Below are positions 12,701-22,200 of a stretch of 64,000 bases of DNA, in pieces. Numbering within the stretch: the stretch's first letter is position 1; the number at the start of each line of letters is the position of its first letter. The stretch lies in the NCBI GenBank assembly GCA_002633025.1, contig NMRB01000138.1:39151-103150 (forward strand), written 5' to 3'. A program made the translations under genes and the position numbers. The notes beneath the pieces are model-generated. The model ran no database searches. It had not been told where the DNA came from and saw only the letters and a program-made list of their open reading frames with translations. This DNA comes from Notospermus geniculatus (lineage: Eukaryota > Nemertea > Pilidiophora > Heteronemertea > Lineidae).

Positions 12701-15700
12701 ATCCTTTCTCTTTATTTTAAGGAAAAAAGCAAAGAAATTGCAGAAATTTTCATCCGCAGCAAGATGGTGTAAATTTTAATGTCATGCGACCGAAAAAATA
12801 TGGTTTATTTCACGCCAGAAGTTAATGGAAATGACTGGAAATCACGTTGAAAAAAGAAATTTCGGTCTCATCGATCGCAGTGCCACGTCGTGACGTTAGT
12901 TCCTCCGGTTCCTCCTCATTCACCATTGTTGGTTTTCTTACGGTTTACGCTGAGACCAACGATACAAACGACTGCCCATAGTTTTCTACGGCTGAGTTGC
13001 CCATAGAGAGCCAACTTGCGCAAGAAAACTCTCACGTGAGGAGCGCCTTTTGGAACAAATGCGACGCTGTAACGTAGACCGTTATGGTAATAGCTGCCAA
13101 GTAAACATCCACGTGCTGCTTCCGCTTTGCCGAGTTACAAACGCACCCGATATTTCAACTTCATCTCATCTTTCTGAGTCCGGGAATGCTGTGCTAATTT
13201 CCCTTTTCCCCATTCTTTTTTTCAGTTAAATGGACCATCGTCCCTACTACTAAACCAGGGTCTGTTGAATTAAACTGGCAGCCATTGTACCCACAAATTG
13301 GTGACGTTTTAGGCAACTACAAGGTGACGTATTGGGAGGACAAAGCCAGCAGTGCAAGAAAGACCGCGACAACGGCCAAGACTACCTTTACTGTCAACAA
13401 CCTCCCAGCTGCGGTCATGAAATTTCAGGTAATGTAATGGTACCATACTCTGCGTCCATTCATTCCACCTACAAATAAAAGTTTCTAGTCTCTGTCTTAG
13501 AACTAGATGCCAATGGTGAACCCTTTTGACGGCAACCTATGGCAGGGCGGCAATTTTAGCCAAATGTTGTCACCCATGGCTGAAGCGAAGTTGAAAAGGG
13601 GAAGCTCAAAAACATACTCTCCCATACAACATACAACAAACAACACACAACATACTCTTTCAACTCTTTCAACAACATAGAAGATATTCTCTCAACCTAC
13701 TCTTTGGTTTCTTCAGGTGTCGATTGAGTCTACCAGAGGCTGGAAAGTAAAAAGTGAAATTGCCACCGTGAATACCAGCAAAACTGTTCCCAGTTCACCG
13801 GTCTCTCTGGCTCTTGTCACAACAACGGAAAGTGGACTCTCGCTGAAATGGAACGCCCCGACGAGTTCGCCCACTGCGGTGACGCACTACAAGGTAGGCA
13901 GCTGCTCTGTCATGACACCATCTTGTTAGAATTTTCCTGTCCTATGTCGTGTGGTATGGCTGTACTTTATCTTCTTGTCATCATGCAACTTCCATACCTT
14001 ATTTCAGGTGGATTATCAATATACTAAGACTGGCCTCGCCTCTCCATCCCTCCTCACAAACACTTCTGGTTCCCAAGAAGTCCCTGCAACCAAAACAGAC
14101 TTCGGGTTGACACCCCTGGATCCCGCTACGACGTACCAGATAAGCGTGTCTGCTAAGAATTTGGTTGGTTACGGTGACTCGGCAGTTGCAACGTATTCCA
14201 CCCAACCCGGCACGCCGGATGACCCAAAGACACCCACAGTACAGGCAAATGACCAGACAACGATAACCTTAGTGCTTGTACTTCCAACGTCGACGAAAGG
14301 TCCAATCACGAAGATGTATGTTGTGTTGGAGAAAAAAGCCGCCAGACGCCGTAGAGCAGTGACATCACTCTGTTCGAAGACGCCAGCCAAGGAGTTAGTA
14401 GCGACTGATTACAAGCAGAATAAGGCGACTATCGTCCTCGGAAACGGCGCGAAGGGAAGTGCTAATGCTCCTTTGGAACCCGGTACAACTTATACAGTAT
14501 GTTACAGGGTGGACAGTACTTACGAAGGTGGCACGAAGACTGCGGCAATGACTTTTGACGCTGCGACCAAGGCGACGAATACAACTCTGATTATAATTAT
14601 AGTTGTGGTTATTCTCCTCATAATAATAATCGTGATAATCATTGTTGTCGTTGTGCTCCTTCTGAGGAAGAAGAAGAGGAAGGCGGCACTCCGTACGCCT
14701 TGGCCAGACACGCTGAAGCTGAACCAATTTGATGACACAGTCTATAACGTGAAGCCGTATGGGAGATGGAGTAATGTCCACAATGTCGGTGAGCCACGCC
14801 ACATTGAGCTCGTGAAAGACGTCGTGGACGCTGATCTGAACATCATCCCCATTGAAGACGAGTACCACAAGCTCCCACACGAACCCCTGTACACGTGGGA
14901 TCACGCCTTGGCCCCCGAGAACAACGCCAAGAATCGCTTCGAGAACTTCCTCCCGTACGATCACAGCCGAGTGACCTTAAATCGCCCGCGACAAGATTAT
15001 ATCAATGCTAACTTCATTGACGGCTGGAAAAAACCACGGGCGTATATCGCAGCTCAGAGTCCGTTCAACTCGGACACGGTCGCAGACTTTTGGCATATGG
15101 TTTGCCAGGAAAATACACTCCAAATTGTCATGCTGTGTCATCCAATTGAGGAGGGTGTACTCAAATGTGAACAGTATTGGCCAGACTCCTCCAAGTCCTA
15201 CGGTGGCATCAAAGTTACTTTGAATAGTACTGATAAGTTTGCCTACTTCTGCGTCAGGACTTTTGAGGTTGTTCCCAACCCTCATTCAAGAAAGATTGTG
15301 AAACATTATCAATTCACAGGTTGGCCAACCCATGGGAACCCTGAAGACCCAATTCCATTCTTAGATTTCATCAACAAGATACACTCGCAGGCGCAGCCCG
15401 GTGCGGGCCCTGTCGTCGTTCACAGTGGTACAGGGGTCAGTCGGACGAGCGTCTACATCGCCGTGGACTCTTTGATAAAAGAGGGCATCAAACGCGGAGA
15501 GGTGAACGTCTACAACTTCTGCTCCAAGATGCGACAGAACAGATATGGAATGGTCAGGACACTCAAACAGTATTTGTTCATATATGACACTCTTTATGAG
15601 GCGTTGCTTGTTCCGAACACAGTTCTGGACATTGATATGCGGGCAGGGTACCACGAACTTATCAGCAAAAATCCCAGTACAGGCCATACGAACCTGTACG

Positions 15701-17812
15701 AACAATTCAAAATATTTCGTGACTATACGCCACTTGTTGATGAGAGTAAATGTCGTGTTGGTCGGTCGGCGGAGAACAAGCGAAAGAGCAGATTTCCGCA
15801 GATTTTACCGGCAGATGAGTTCCGTCCAAAATTGAAAACTCCCGGTGGGCATGGAAGAACGGACTTTATAAATGCCGTGATACTAGACAGCTACACTAGA
15901 AAAGAAGCTTTCTTCGTGACTCAAACTCCGCTCACTAATACTGTTGTAGATTTCTGGAAACTCGTCTACGACTATAAGATTTCCACCATTGTGATGTTGC
16001 ATGACAGAAAGTACAAAGAGGAATCGTCAGCCGAGTATTGGCCGAAGACACTCGGGAGTGTTCGGTATGATCCGTTCGTGGTGACCTTGAAAACGTTCGT
16101 CAAGGAGAGGGAGTATGTCATCAGTCGGACAATGGACGTCAATAATAAGGTAAGAATGATGGAAATGGTTGCCAAGGTGGCTGATACAGACCCAGCTCCT
16201 GACAACAAACATGATGTCTTTTCTTGCTGGCAAATTTGGCAAGAACTAGAGTCGGAAGTCAGGTCCACTTTGGTCATTTTTTCAGATCCGTCCATCAGAG
16301 AAACCACATGAAGTCAAGCAGTTTCAACTCGATGGTGATTGGCTGATGTACGATCATGTGCCGAAGTCTCGCGAGTGCGTGTTACAGCTGATAGACGCAG
16401 TCTTTGAAAATCGGAAAAAAACTGCCGACCATCCTGAGACGCCCATCTTGGTGCATTGTATAGGTAAGTAGAATATGACGTGATTGAATTAAGGTGTGGC
16501 TTCACGTGAGCCTGGATGACTCAGTGGTTGCCATTGTCACACTGACTGGGCTCAGTCGTGGCCGCCAGAATTCGGAGGAGCTTGCTTTTCAACTTGCATA
16601 AACTGATATTTTCGTGAATAATTTCAGATGGAGCCAGCAGAAGTGGACTTTTTTGCTGCCTGATGAGCCTTGTTGAACGGATGCAAGTTGACAAGTACGC
16701 CGACATCTTCCACAGTATGAAACACCTGAAGCGAAGGCGAGCACAGTTTGTCGATGATCTGGTGAGTACTAGACTCCCATCTTGACATCAAGGCCTCCTT
16801 TGCCCATCGACTATGCTCCTGGGGCGTATTCGAATCTTCGTTCTTGACCACACTCTGCTGAGCGAGTTCATGTAGATGTTGACTCAACTCGAGAACGGCA
16901 GTCTCGAACGCCAAGAACACAACCCGTGTCGGGTCAAGAAGAGTGTTCTCCTCACTCTCCACTCAGCGGAGGGTTGAGAAGAACACGTTCTTGGCCCAAC
17001 TCGAGTTGCGTTCTCGGCGTTCGAGACTGCCATTCTCAAGTTGAGTCAGATGGAACTAGGTCAGCACGAGTGTGGTCAAGAACGAGGATTCGAATACGCC
17101 CCTGGATTTGGAGCGGGAATGAGTGAGTGGAATGATTATCACATCCTGAGAATATCAGAGGTTGATCTTAGCGTTCGCTTCTTTCATCAACGCAGTATGC
17201 AGTGATGGAGGGAGCGAGCAGTAAAAACACCTGACTGGCTCAGGGTCCATATTCATAAAAAAACACTTAGGTCAAAGTGTGACACTTATCTTTTGTGTTT
17301 TACAAAGGATAAGTGTCATACTTAGACTTAAGTCGTTTTATGAATATGGGTCCAGGATGGCTTGTTAGGGCAAGATGAATATTCCAAATGCAGCCTGTTT
17401 GTGTTCGTCACAAGTAGAACTCAACCTTGACCAAGACATTGTCGTAACTACACACCCTTTGAAACCACATTCATGCTAAAAATGGATGATGCATGCACTG
17501 ACCGTGCAGGAACATATATAATATAGGTGGTTTTAAGGAACTGATAAACTGGTAGCCATTTAGAAAGTAGTATTAGAAAGTAGTAAAGTCGGACTACTTT
17601 CGTTACAGGAGCAGTACCGATTCTGCTTCAAAGCGCTGTGGGATTTCATCAACACTCGTATGGTCCTGCTTCCCGCGACTATTCCGAGAAAAGGCGAGAC
17701 TATGAACGGTACATCACGAGGGAAAGATAAAAAGCGGAAGGATCGCCATCTTGAATTGACCCTGGCAGCAAAGGATTTGAACAATTATGACTACACCTTA
17801 TCAGTTGTTTGA
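654..17812 (+). CDS. Receptor-type tyrosine phosphatase with FN3 array; first phosphatase domain lacks its catalytic Cys
   Basis: Type I membrane protein of about 2,602 residues from 27 coding exons: 654-762, 1884-2159, 2422-2706, 2891-3169, 3383-3658, 4036-4320, 4571-4849, 5224-5502, 6000-6275, 6588-6869, 7277-7543, 7961-8239, 8450-8728, 9197-9340, 9478-9612, 9758-9878, 10196-10428, 10635-10718, 10938-11054, 11611-11799, 12174-12470, 13226-13428, 13717-13893, 14008-16149, 16286-16463, 16628-16761, 17609-17812. All junctions keep frame and the total is 7,809 bases. Domain order: signal peptide, 12 single-exon FN3 modules (about 37-1150), two EGF-like modules (1151-1243), FN3, Thr/Pro stalk, further FN3 modules, membrane span (about 1907-1940), phosphatase D1 and D2. 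D1 has Ser in place of the catalytic Cys; D2 keeps CX5R. D2 resembles the R2B (PTPRK/M/T/U) group, but no MAM or Ig domain is present. Such receptors normally dephosphorylate phosphotyrosine at cell contacts. This one may act by binding, or only through D2; that is inference. Confidence 0.93.
763..1883 (+). other. Intron 1 of the receptor phosphatase
   Basis: This intron is non-coding. It holds a poly-G run near 1391-1401 and, at about 1312-1370, a fragment of the foldback family found across the window (GGCAACTCAGCCATAGAAAA type). The long open frame at 1237-1704 overlaps this repeat and shows no domain. Confidence 0.6.
1884..8728 (+). CDS. Twelve single-exon fibronectin type III modules of the receptor phosphatase
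   Basis: Twelve exons of 267-285 bases each encode one whole FN3 domain and begin and end in phase 1, so any can be skipped or duplicated without a frameshift. Each shows the FN3 signature: a Trp in strand B (for example LNWGAV or ASWSQT), a Tyr in strand C (DNYLLS, DSYKFT) and the T-x-Y-x-[VI] motif of strand F (GTEYTITIKT). Modules fall into subtypes, and the first three are repeated as a block by the next three. The array is the adhesive or ligand-binding ectodomain. Confidence 0.95.
2217..2283 (+). repeat. Short dispersed repeat, copy 2
   Basis: This is the second copy of the repeat at 379-440, located in the intron that follows the first FN3 exon. It differs by a few substitutions and a T-tract expansion. 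Confidence 0.75.
4480..4520. repeat. GATC-type microsatellite
   Basis: The intron before the sixth FN3 exon contains a short run of GATC/GATT tetranucleotides (tcgatcgatcgatcgattga). It has no coding role. Confidence 0.7.
5641..5850. mobile_element. Foldback element in a phosphatase intron
   Basis: The left arm (GTACCTTCATAGATGGCAGA, then TTAGGGTTAG) is matched by its reverse complement on the right (CTAACCCTAATCTGCCATCT, then ATGAAGGTAC). An imperfect palindromic core is rich in CCCCTA/TAGGGG. The length of about 210 bases and lack of coding capacity fit a MITE. I could not define a clear target duplication. Confidence 0.7.
7052..7230. mobile_element. pogo/Tigger-like MITE
   Basis: The left end TACAGTGCACTTTCGCTCTT (then ACGAA) matches the reverse complement of the right end (TTCG, then TAATAGCGAGGGGAGCCTGT). 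Termini reading roughly CAGT with a CCTCGCTATTACGAA motif are characteristic of pogo/Tigger transposons, which duplicate TA. Similar CTCGCTATTA fragments occur near 3198 and 26,860. Confidence 0.65.
7565..7790. repeat. Minisatellite with TGACCTTGG motifs
   Basis: A unit of roughly 39 bases containing ATCTGACCTTGGTAT and TGACCTTGG is repeated about five to six times in the intron after FN3 module 10. Each unit contains one or two matches to an extended nuclear-receptor half-site (reverse complement CCAAGGTCA). Any regulatory role is speculation. Confidence 0.75.
8855..9165. repeat. 32-bp minisatellite
   Basis: About nine tandem copies of a 32-base unit (GACCGAGTTGAGCAACGTTC then AGCACGTTCGGC) lie in the intron between the last of the twelve FN3 exons and the first EGF-like exon. 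Copies differ by single bases. There are no unique spacers, so this is not a CRISPR array. Confidence 0.9.
9197..9612 (+). CDS. Two EGF-like cysteine-rich exons of the receptor phosphatase
   Basis: Exons 9197-9340 and 9478-9612 encode 48 and 45 residues in phase 1-1. The first has nine cysteines in a compact pattern (CLECHCIGTCYEKIGC). The second ends in GCHPDYWGADCQK, which recalls the C-x-x-x-x-W-G-x-x-C endings of laminin/MEGF/Tie-type EGF modules. They break the FN3 array in two and probably form a rigid spacer. Assignment to a specific EGF subclass is uncertain. Confidence 0.85.
9758..13893 (+). CDS. Membrane-proximal FN3 modules and Thr/Pro stalk of the receptor phosphatase
   Basis: Exons 9758-9878 plus 10196-10428 form an FN3 module split by a phase-2 intron. 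Exon 10635-10718 encodes a 28-residue stalk that is almost entirely Thr and Pro, a likely O-glycosylation site. Exons 10938-11054 plus 11611-11799 encode another split FN3, 12174-12470 a single-exon FN3, and 13226-13428 plus 13717-13893 a further module and the start of the next. These modules are more divergent than the twelve upstream, and several are interrupted by introns, so they are probably the older part of the ectodomain. Confidence 0.85.
11090..11300. repeat. Degenerate tandem repeat in a phosphatase intron
   Basis: Three imperfect copies of about 95 bases each contain a GAAAGCTAGGCCA(C/G)T or TAAGATAGGCCGGG motif followed by a GGGGC or GGGAC block and a CTGAC-type motif. The array lies between the two exons of one FN3 module and is non-coding. 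Confidence 0.55.
12965..13060. mobile_element. Partial copy of the abundant foldback family
   Basis: The stretch contains ACGACTGCCCATAGTTTTCT, GAGTTGCCCATAGAGAGCCA and an end like CTCACGTGAGGAGCGCC. These match the right half of the complete copies at 45,828-46,003 and 60,993-61,187. The left half is missing or diverged. Confidence 0.75.
14008..16149 (+). CDS. Large exon: furin-like site, membrane span, phosphatase D1 and start of D2
   Basis: This exon of 714 codons ends one FN3 module and encodes a divergent membrane-proximal module with RRRR at 14344-14355 (about residues 1830-1833), which resembles the furin site of R2B receptor phosphatases. Next come a span of almost pure Ile/Val/Leu (about 14,577-14,677), a basic stop-transfer (RKKKRK) and D1. 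D1 keeps KNRF, DYINANFIDG and the overall fold. Its signature loop at 15421-15450 reads HSGTGVSRTS instead of HCSAGxGRTG, with Ser at 2190. The WPD loop is WPT (15322-15330) and the Q-loop Gln is Arg (15556). D2 begins near 15,750. The open frame runs on past the donor at 16150 to 16311, but the splice to 16286 restores the conserved D2 sequence. Confidence 0.93.
16286..17812 (+). CDS. Phosphatase D2 exons and cytoplasmic tail
   Basis: Exons 16286-16463, 16628-16761 and 17609-17812 complete D2. Its signature spans the first splice: VHCI then DGASRSG, an intact CX5R loop with Cys 2489 and Arg 2495. This resembles the R2B D2 form HCLNGGGRSG. The WPD loop is degenerate (GDWLMYDHVP). The final exon encodes EQYRFCFKALWDFI and a basic 40-residue tail ending in TLSVV, with stop TGA at 17810-17812. 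Both catalytic acids are missing, so activity of D2 is doubtful. Confidence 0.9.
16819..17105. mobile_element. Foldback element in the last phosphatase intron
   Basis: The left end GGGGCGTATTCGAATCTTCG is the inverse of the right end (CGAGGATTCGAATACGCCCC). The arms of roughly 100 bases include inverse-matching GACTCAACTCGAGAACGGCA-like blocks. There is no coding capacity, so it is a large MITE-type foldback. Confidence 0.8.
17244..17353. mobile_element. Short hairpin MITE
   Basis: GGTCCATATTCATAAAA at the left and its inverse TTTATGAATATGGGTCC at the right enclose inverse-matching ACACTTAGGTC and AAGTGTGACACTTATC blocks. The whole of about 110 bases can fold into a single hairpin. Confidence 0.8.
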
Positions 17813-17979
17813 GGTGGATAAACGTGTGCGAGTTACTTTGTATTTGGTGTCAATCAAGGACTTGTGAGTGAAAAAACACTGTATAACTGGGGACCCATCA
17901 GCAACTGGGGACGTCCCCAATTGAAGACCTGCCAAATGACACCATACATCATCAGAATTAGGCAGTGATATACTGTAGG

Positions 17980-18160
17980 TAGTTTGCAAGTGAGGTGACC
18001 CAACTCGTATCTAATGTCCACAGTTAGTTGATTGGTGATGGCGAGGTCGTTTCTATTGTGACCAACTGGGGACATACAGCTGTAGGTGTACATAATATGT
18101 GGACTTCTTGCGTGTCCCCATTTGACATGTGTAGTTTGGGCAGGAATGTCCAAAATCAAC
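17980..18160. repeat. Dispersed repeat, inverse copy of 24,150-24,385
   Basis: Motifs GTCCACAGTTAGTTGATTG, GTGACCAACTGGGGACATAC, TATGTGGACTTC and GTGTCCCCATTTGACA occur here. The inverse order and complement appear at 24,150-24,385 in a POMT1 intron. The family is unknown. Confidence 0.6.
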
Positions 18161-18211
18161 ACCAAGATACGTGCATATTATACAGTCACACACTGTTTGT
18201 AGGCCTACTTG

Positions 18212-18516
18212 CAGGGTTTCCGCCAGAGGGGAGAATGGGGAGAATTCCATCCCCAAGAAAATTATTTGGGGATAAATCCATCCCCAAATTTTTGAGAAAG
18301 AATGATATTTTTTTCTTTAAATCTTGTCTTTTTTCTTTTCAAAACATCATATTATTATACCATCATCTTATCTTGCAGTCCATGTACAATGTTTTGTGAA
18401 AAAAATCCAAATAAAAAAATCCAAAAAAATTTTTTTCAAAAAAATTTTTTTGAAAAAAAATTTTTTTTGAAATTTTTTTGTCCATCCCCAAATTTTTTTT
18501 TCTGGCGGAAACCCTG
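18212..18516. mobile_element. MITE with CAGGGTTTCCGCC termini and 5-bp target duplication
   Basis: A perfect 16-base terminal inverted repeat (CAGGGTTTCCGCCAGA and TCTGGCGGAAACCCTG) bounds about 305 bases of A/T-rich sequence. ACTTG directly flanks both ends (18,207-18,211 and 18,517-18,521). CAGGG-type ends suggest a hAT-related element. A 5-base duplication is shorter than the usual 8, as in hAT groups reported with 5-base sites. Confidence 0.85.
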
Positions 18517-19261
18517 ACTTGTACAATAGAGAACAGTGTAGCGCCCAATATTCCCTCCCGAATATGGGCCGTTATAGTTGTAGTATTGGAAATTATGATA
18601 TATCATGCCAGGATCAGGAAGCTGACTAGATTAGTACCTTTGAGATTTAGAATGCTGAATTTAGCTTTGTAGTTAGACACAGGGAATAGCCAAGCAACGT
18701 TCCTGTTTCGAAATTTTTAATTTTCTATTTAAAGATTTACAAAAACAATTGTGGGTATCGATGTGTATAATGGTGATGGCCATTTAGAAACTTTGTTGTA
18801 AAACAACGAAAAGGTGAAAGGTCATTCCTATGGTTGCATAATCTGGTGACACGCGATTAAAGATGGCTGCCAACATTGATGTCTCTTGTTGGACTGGTTC
18901 TGTGTTCTTTTAATACGAAGAACTGGTCTCCTGTATTGAATGTATTGTAACCAACCAGCATGACAGCTGGCTCAGTCTCTGGTACCTGTTTTTGCTCCAG
19001 ATTTTTGAATAACGGTGACACTTTAGTTCTTTAGATCATGAAACAGTCTACAAAAGAATATAGAATATATATTTATTATGATTTGCAATCGCTCCACCTC
19101 CTGGTGTCTTCTTGGGGTAGACCACGTTACTTCTCATAAAATCGTCCAACCTTCAAGAAAAAAGTCTCAAATCCTCCCAAGTTTTTGCAATTTTTACTTC
19201 GCTGCCAAGGAATGTGTGTAAAAATATCCATTGAGTAAGTATATTATACGCTATACATGTT

Positions 19262-22200
19262 TTATTTTTCTTGGTGCACCATGATAAAGTCCCACCCAGA
19301 AACCATCATTTCTTTCAGCTGTTCGTTGGTGTACTGTCTAAAGCCACAACTGAGTCCAAAATATCGGAAAAAAACTAAAACAACTGTAGTCATCCACACT
19401 GTGATTAATCCTACTGCCATCTGTTGTAGTCTTGGCCTCGCACTGAAATTGAAAAAAAAATGGTTGGCCAGATTTAATCAAGAACACAACGTCAAAGTGA
19501 ATAAGTGAGAGTTGCCATGTGGGGGTAATACGGACCATTTCCTCCGCCCATGCAGCGCTGTGGACAAGGCCAACATAAGCTTACCTGCCCAAGTTTAGCC
19601 CCTAACCTTAACCCTAGTCCTAGACCCGGAGTTTACCCTAATGTACCCTAACGACGACTCTCAGAGGCACTTGTGCCTATTCAGCTACCATAATCTTTTA
19701 TTTTCCATTGAAATCTACAAAGCGTTTATAAACGAACACTCACGCTAAACACATATATATTTGTTCCACTAGGACGGCGGTGAAGATGAGTTTAAAAAGG
19801 ACGGCTGGTAGATAGTGATAGAGAAAATACGTTGATTCCACCGCAAAGAACGGCAAATAGTTTAATAGGTATCCACCTATAAGTAGCTCAGCAACGAACG
19901 TCATGTAGGCAATGTAATCTGAAATGAGACGAAGTTAAAGCTGACCTATTTCCTTTACCCCACCGCACGGAGTGAGTCAGTCTGTGCGGTGGGGTAATCG
20001 AAGTAGGTCAGCTTTAAGTTAAAGCTGACCTGTTTCCATTATCCCACCGCATAGAGTGACGGAGTGAGTCACTGTGTGGTGAGGTAATGGAAGTAGGTCA
20101 GCTTTAACTTAAAGCTGACCTGTTTCCATTATCCCACCGCATAGAGTGGGGTAATGGAAACAGGTCAGCTTTAAGGAATATTTTTCGACAAAGCACATCG
20201 TGAATTTTCCTACCGAATAACAAGAATGTGTTCGGTCGATTTGATGTTTTTGGCCCTTCTGGGCTTGTCAACACTGTGACCTTTTACTGTGGCCACTACA
20301 CCACAGGCAGCACTATTGCACAGTTGACCAACTTCGTTGGATACCATGCTGCTTCAGCATTTTGTGTGTTGTGGAGGTCATAATGTTTCCAGATAACAGA
20401 CGATTCTGCTTACCATCCCTGACCACAATCAACATCCTCTTCCTGGTCAACACCAAACAGGCATATACGAACATAAACAGGAGGAAACCGGCAAGAGCAG
20501 AATACCAACTGACGATGTTGCCGAACAGATGGATTTGAGCCTAGCGTACAGAGAAAAGGAATGGATGAAAAAAGGTTTTGTGTCATGGAAAAGACAAACT
20601 GGTCATCAACATTATAGGCCTACTCCAGCGTGTTAGGGTTGATGACGTCACATCGACAGTGCTGCCACCTGTGGATTGGCGACATCACTCATGGGACTTT
20701 ACAGTACCGGTACACAGCGGCACCGTGAACGACGCTGGGAGAAGATCAAGGCGCTGCTCGTGAGTAATTCACCATTAGGTTCCTTTGGTCTCTCGCTGAG
20801 AGCAAGCTGGAGACACACGACTGCCCATAGCTTTCATAGCCCGGGTTTCATAGCTGAGTTGCCCATAGAGAGCCAACTCGCGCGTGAGGTTGAACTCTCC
20901 CAGCAGCGACCAAAGACTACATACGCTTGTGCCGCTTCCACTCTGTTTCAACCAATAAGCGACGTTCGTCTCATCCGTTGGCCATTGTGTCGGTTCAGAG
21001 GTGAACCTGTGGTCTAGCTCCTCGTCCACACGGTATGACCACATCTTCATCTGCAAGGAAAATATACACTACCTAGGTCGAGGTTGAGTTCTCATTTCAG
21101 AAAACGTGAGAAGGCGCGGATAGCTTCAATAAGACTGCGTTTGGAGTCAACCATCAAATGTAGCCTACTCCAAGGATGGACGGCCAAGTCGCCACCAAGT
21201 TCTGATACGGAGGCGGAGGCTTAGACCTATGTGCGTATTATACAGATGCACTTACTTGGACCTCTCGGAATTTCTGCCAGAACGTAAGGGAGACAGGTTC
21301 AGTTTGGATGAGTTTGGAGGTCGTGAGGTTTTCTTGTTCATCCTTTCCGTCCCCCGGGTAGATATGTTCCTCCACATTCCAGATGGCCGAGTCTTGGAAC
21401 ATGTTTTTGTCGGCGGCGACTTCACCTTGTCCGTAACCCCATTTGGGTAACGTGACCCCAGTTGCCTGAAACAAACAGTCCACGTGAACGATGTTGCTGG
21501 CTTTCTATGGGCAACTCAACCATAGAAAGGTATGGACAATCGCTTCTGTCACTGTTGGTGTCAGCGCGACACGGAAACCAACAAGAGCCATTGAACTTGG
21601 CGCGAAAAAATAAACCCGCCAAGATAGAGGCAGCGACGTCAGCACTGACCCTTGGGCATGCGTGAGAGAGTGAGATCGGACGTACCAGAAGCGCTCCCGT
21701 GGTGTTCACGTGAATCAGACGGACGTGTGACCTGATCGTCTGCCAGTTGTCACCCTCATCATACTTGTTCAAAATTTCCTGAAAGAAATAATAGAACATG
21801 AAGGAGAGATCAGACACGACTGCCGTTCGGGCTGGGAGGTACTTGTTCGAACGTTCACCGGTGTTTTAGGCCCCCCGGTTTGCGAAAATGGCGAAGAAGT
21901 CAGCGCATTTTCGCAGCCGGAGACGGCATGCTAGCTTTCGCAAAGCCCCCGAAACGCCAACGCGAACGTCTGTCGGTTTTGTTCGTTGCTCTCTTCGTGG
22001 CATCGAATAATGGGTTTGGCGTTCGCGTTGGCGTTTCGGGGGCTTTGCGAAAACCTCCTATTTAGGCCTACAGAACGTCAGTCTCCAATTGCATTGAAGC
22101 GCCCCCAACGAACGGTTTTCATACTTACCACTCTCCAAAGCGTGCTCGCCAACATTTTCTTCTTGTGGTCGACGTAGCAGGAGACCTCCATGATGGAGGT

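Larger units (their letters stand above)
17813..19261. other. Convergent intergenic region between the phosphatase and POMT1
   Basis: The 3' ends of the plus-strand phosphatase and the minus-strand POMT1 face each other here. I see no exon. The region holds a dispersed repeat (about 17,980-18,160), a MITE (18,212-18,516) and AT-rich sequence. A TTTATT at 19,072-19,077 (AATAAA on the minus strand) could be a POMT1 polyadenylation signal. Another overlaps the POMT1 stop codon at 19,261-19,266. Confidence 0.6.

Noticed and set aside
14395-14964. Minus-strand open frame of 189 codons opposite the phosphatase span
   Set aside because: It is antisense to conserved membrane-span and D1 coding sequence and has no independent features.
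16150-16311. Read-through end of the large phosphatase frame (to a TGA near 16,311)
   Set aside because: Splicing at GTAAGA (16,150) to 16,286 keeps frame and restores conserved D2 sequence, so the read-through tail is intronic.
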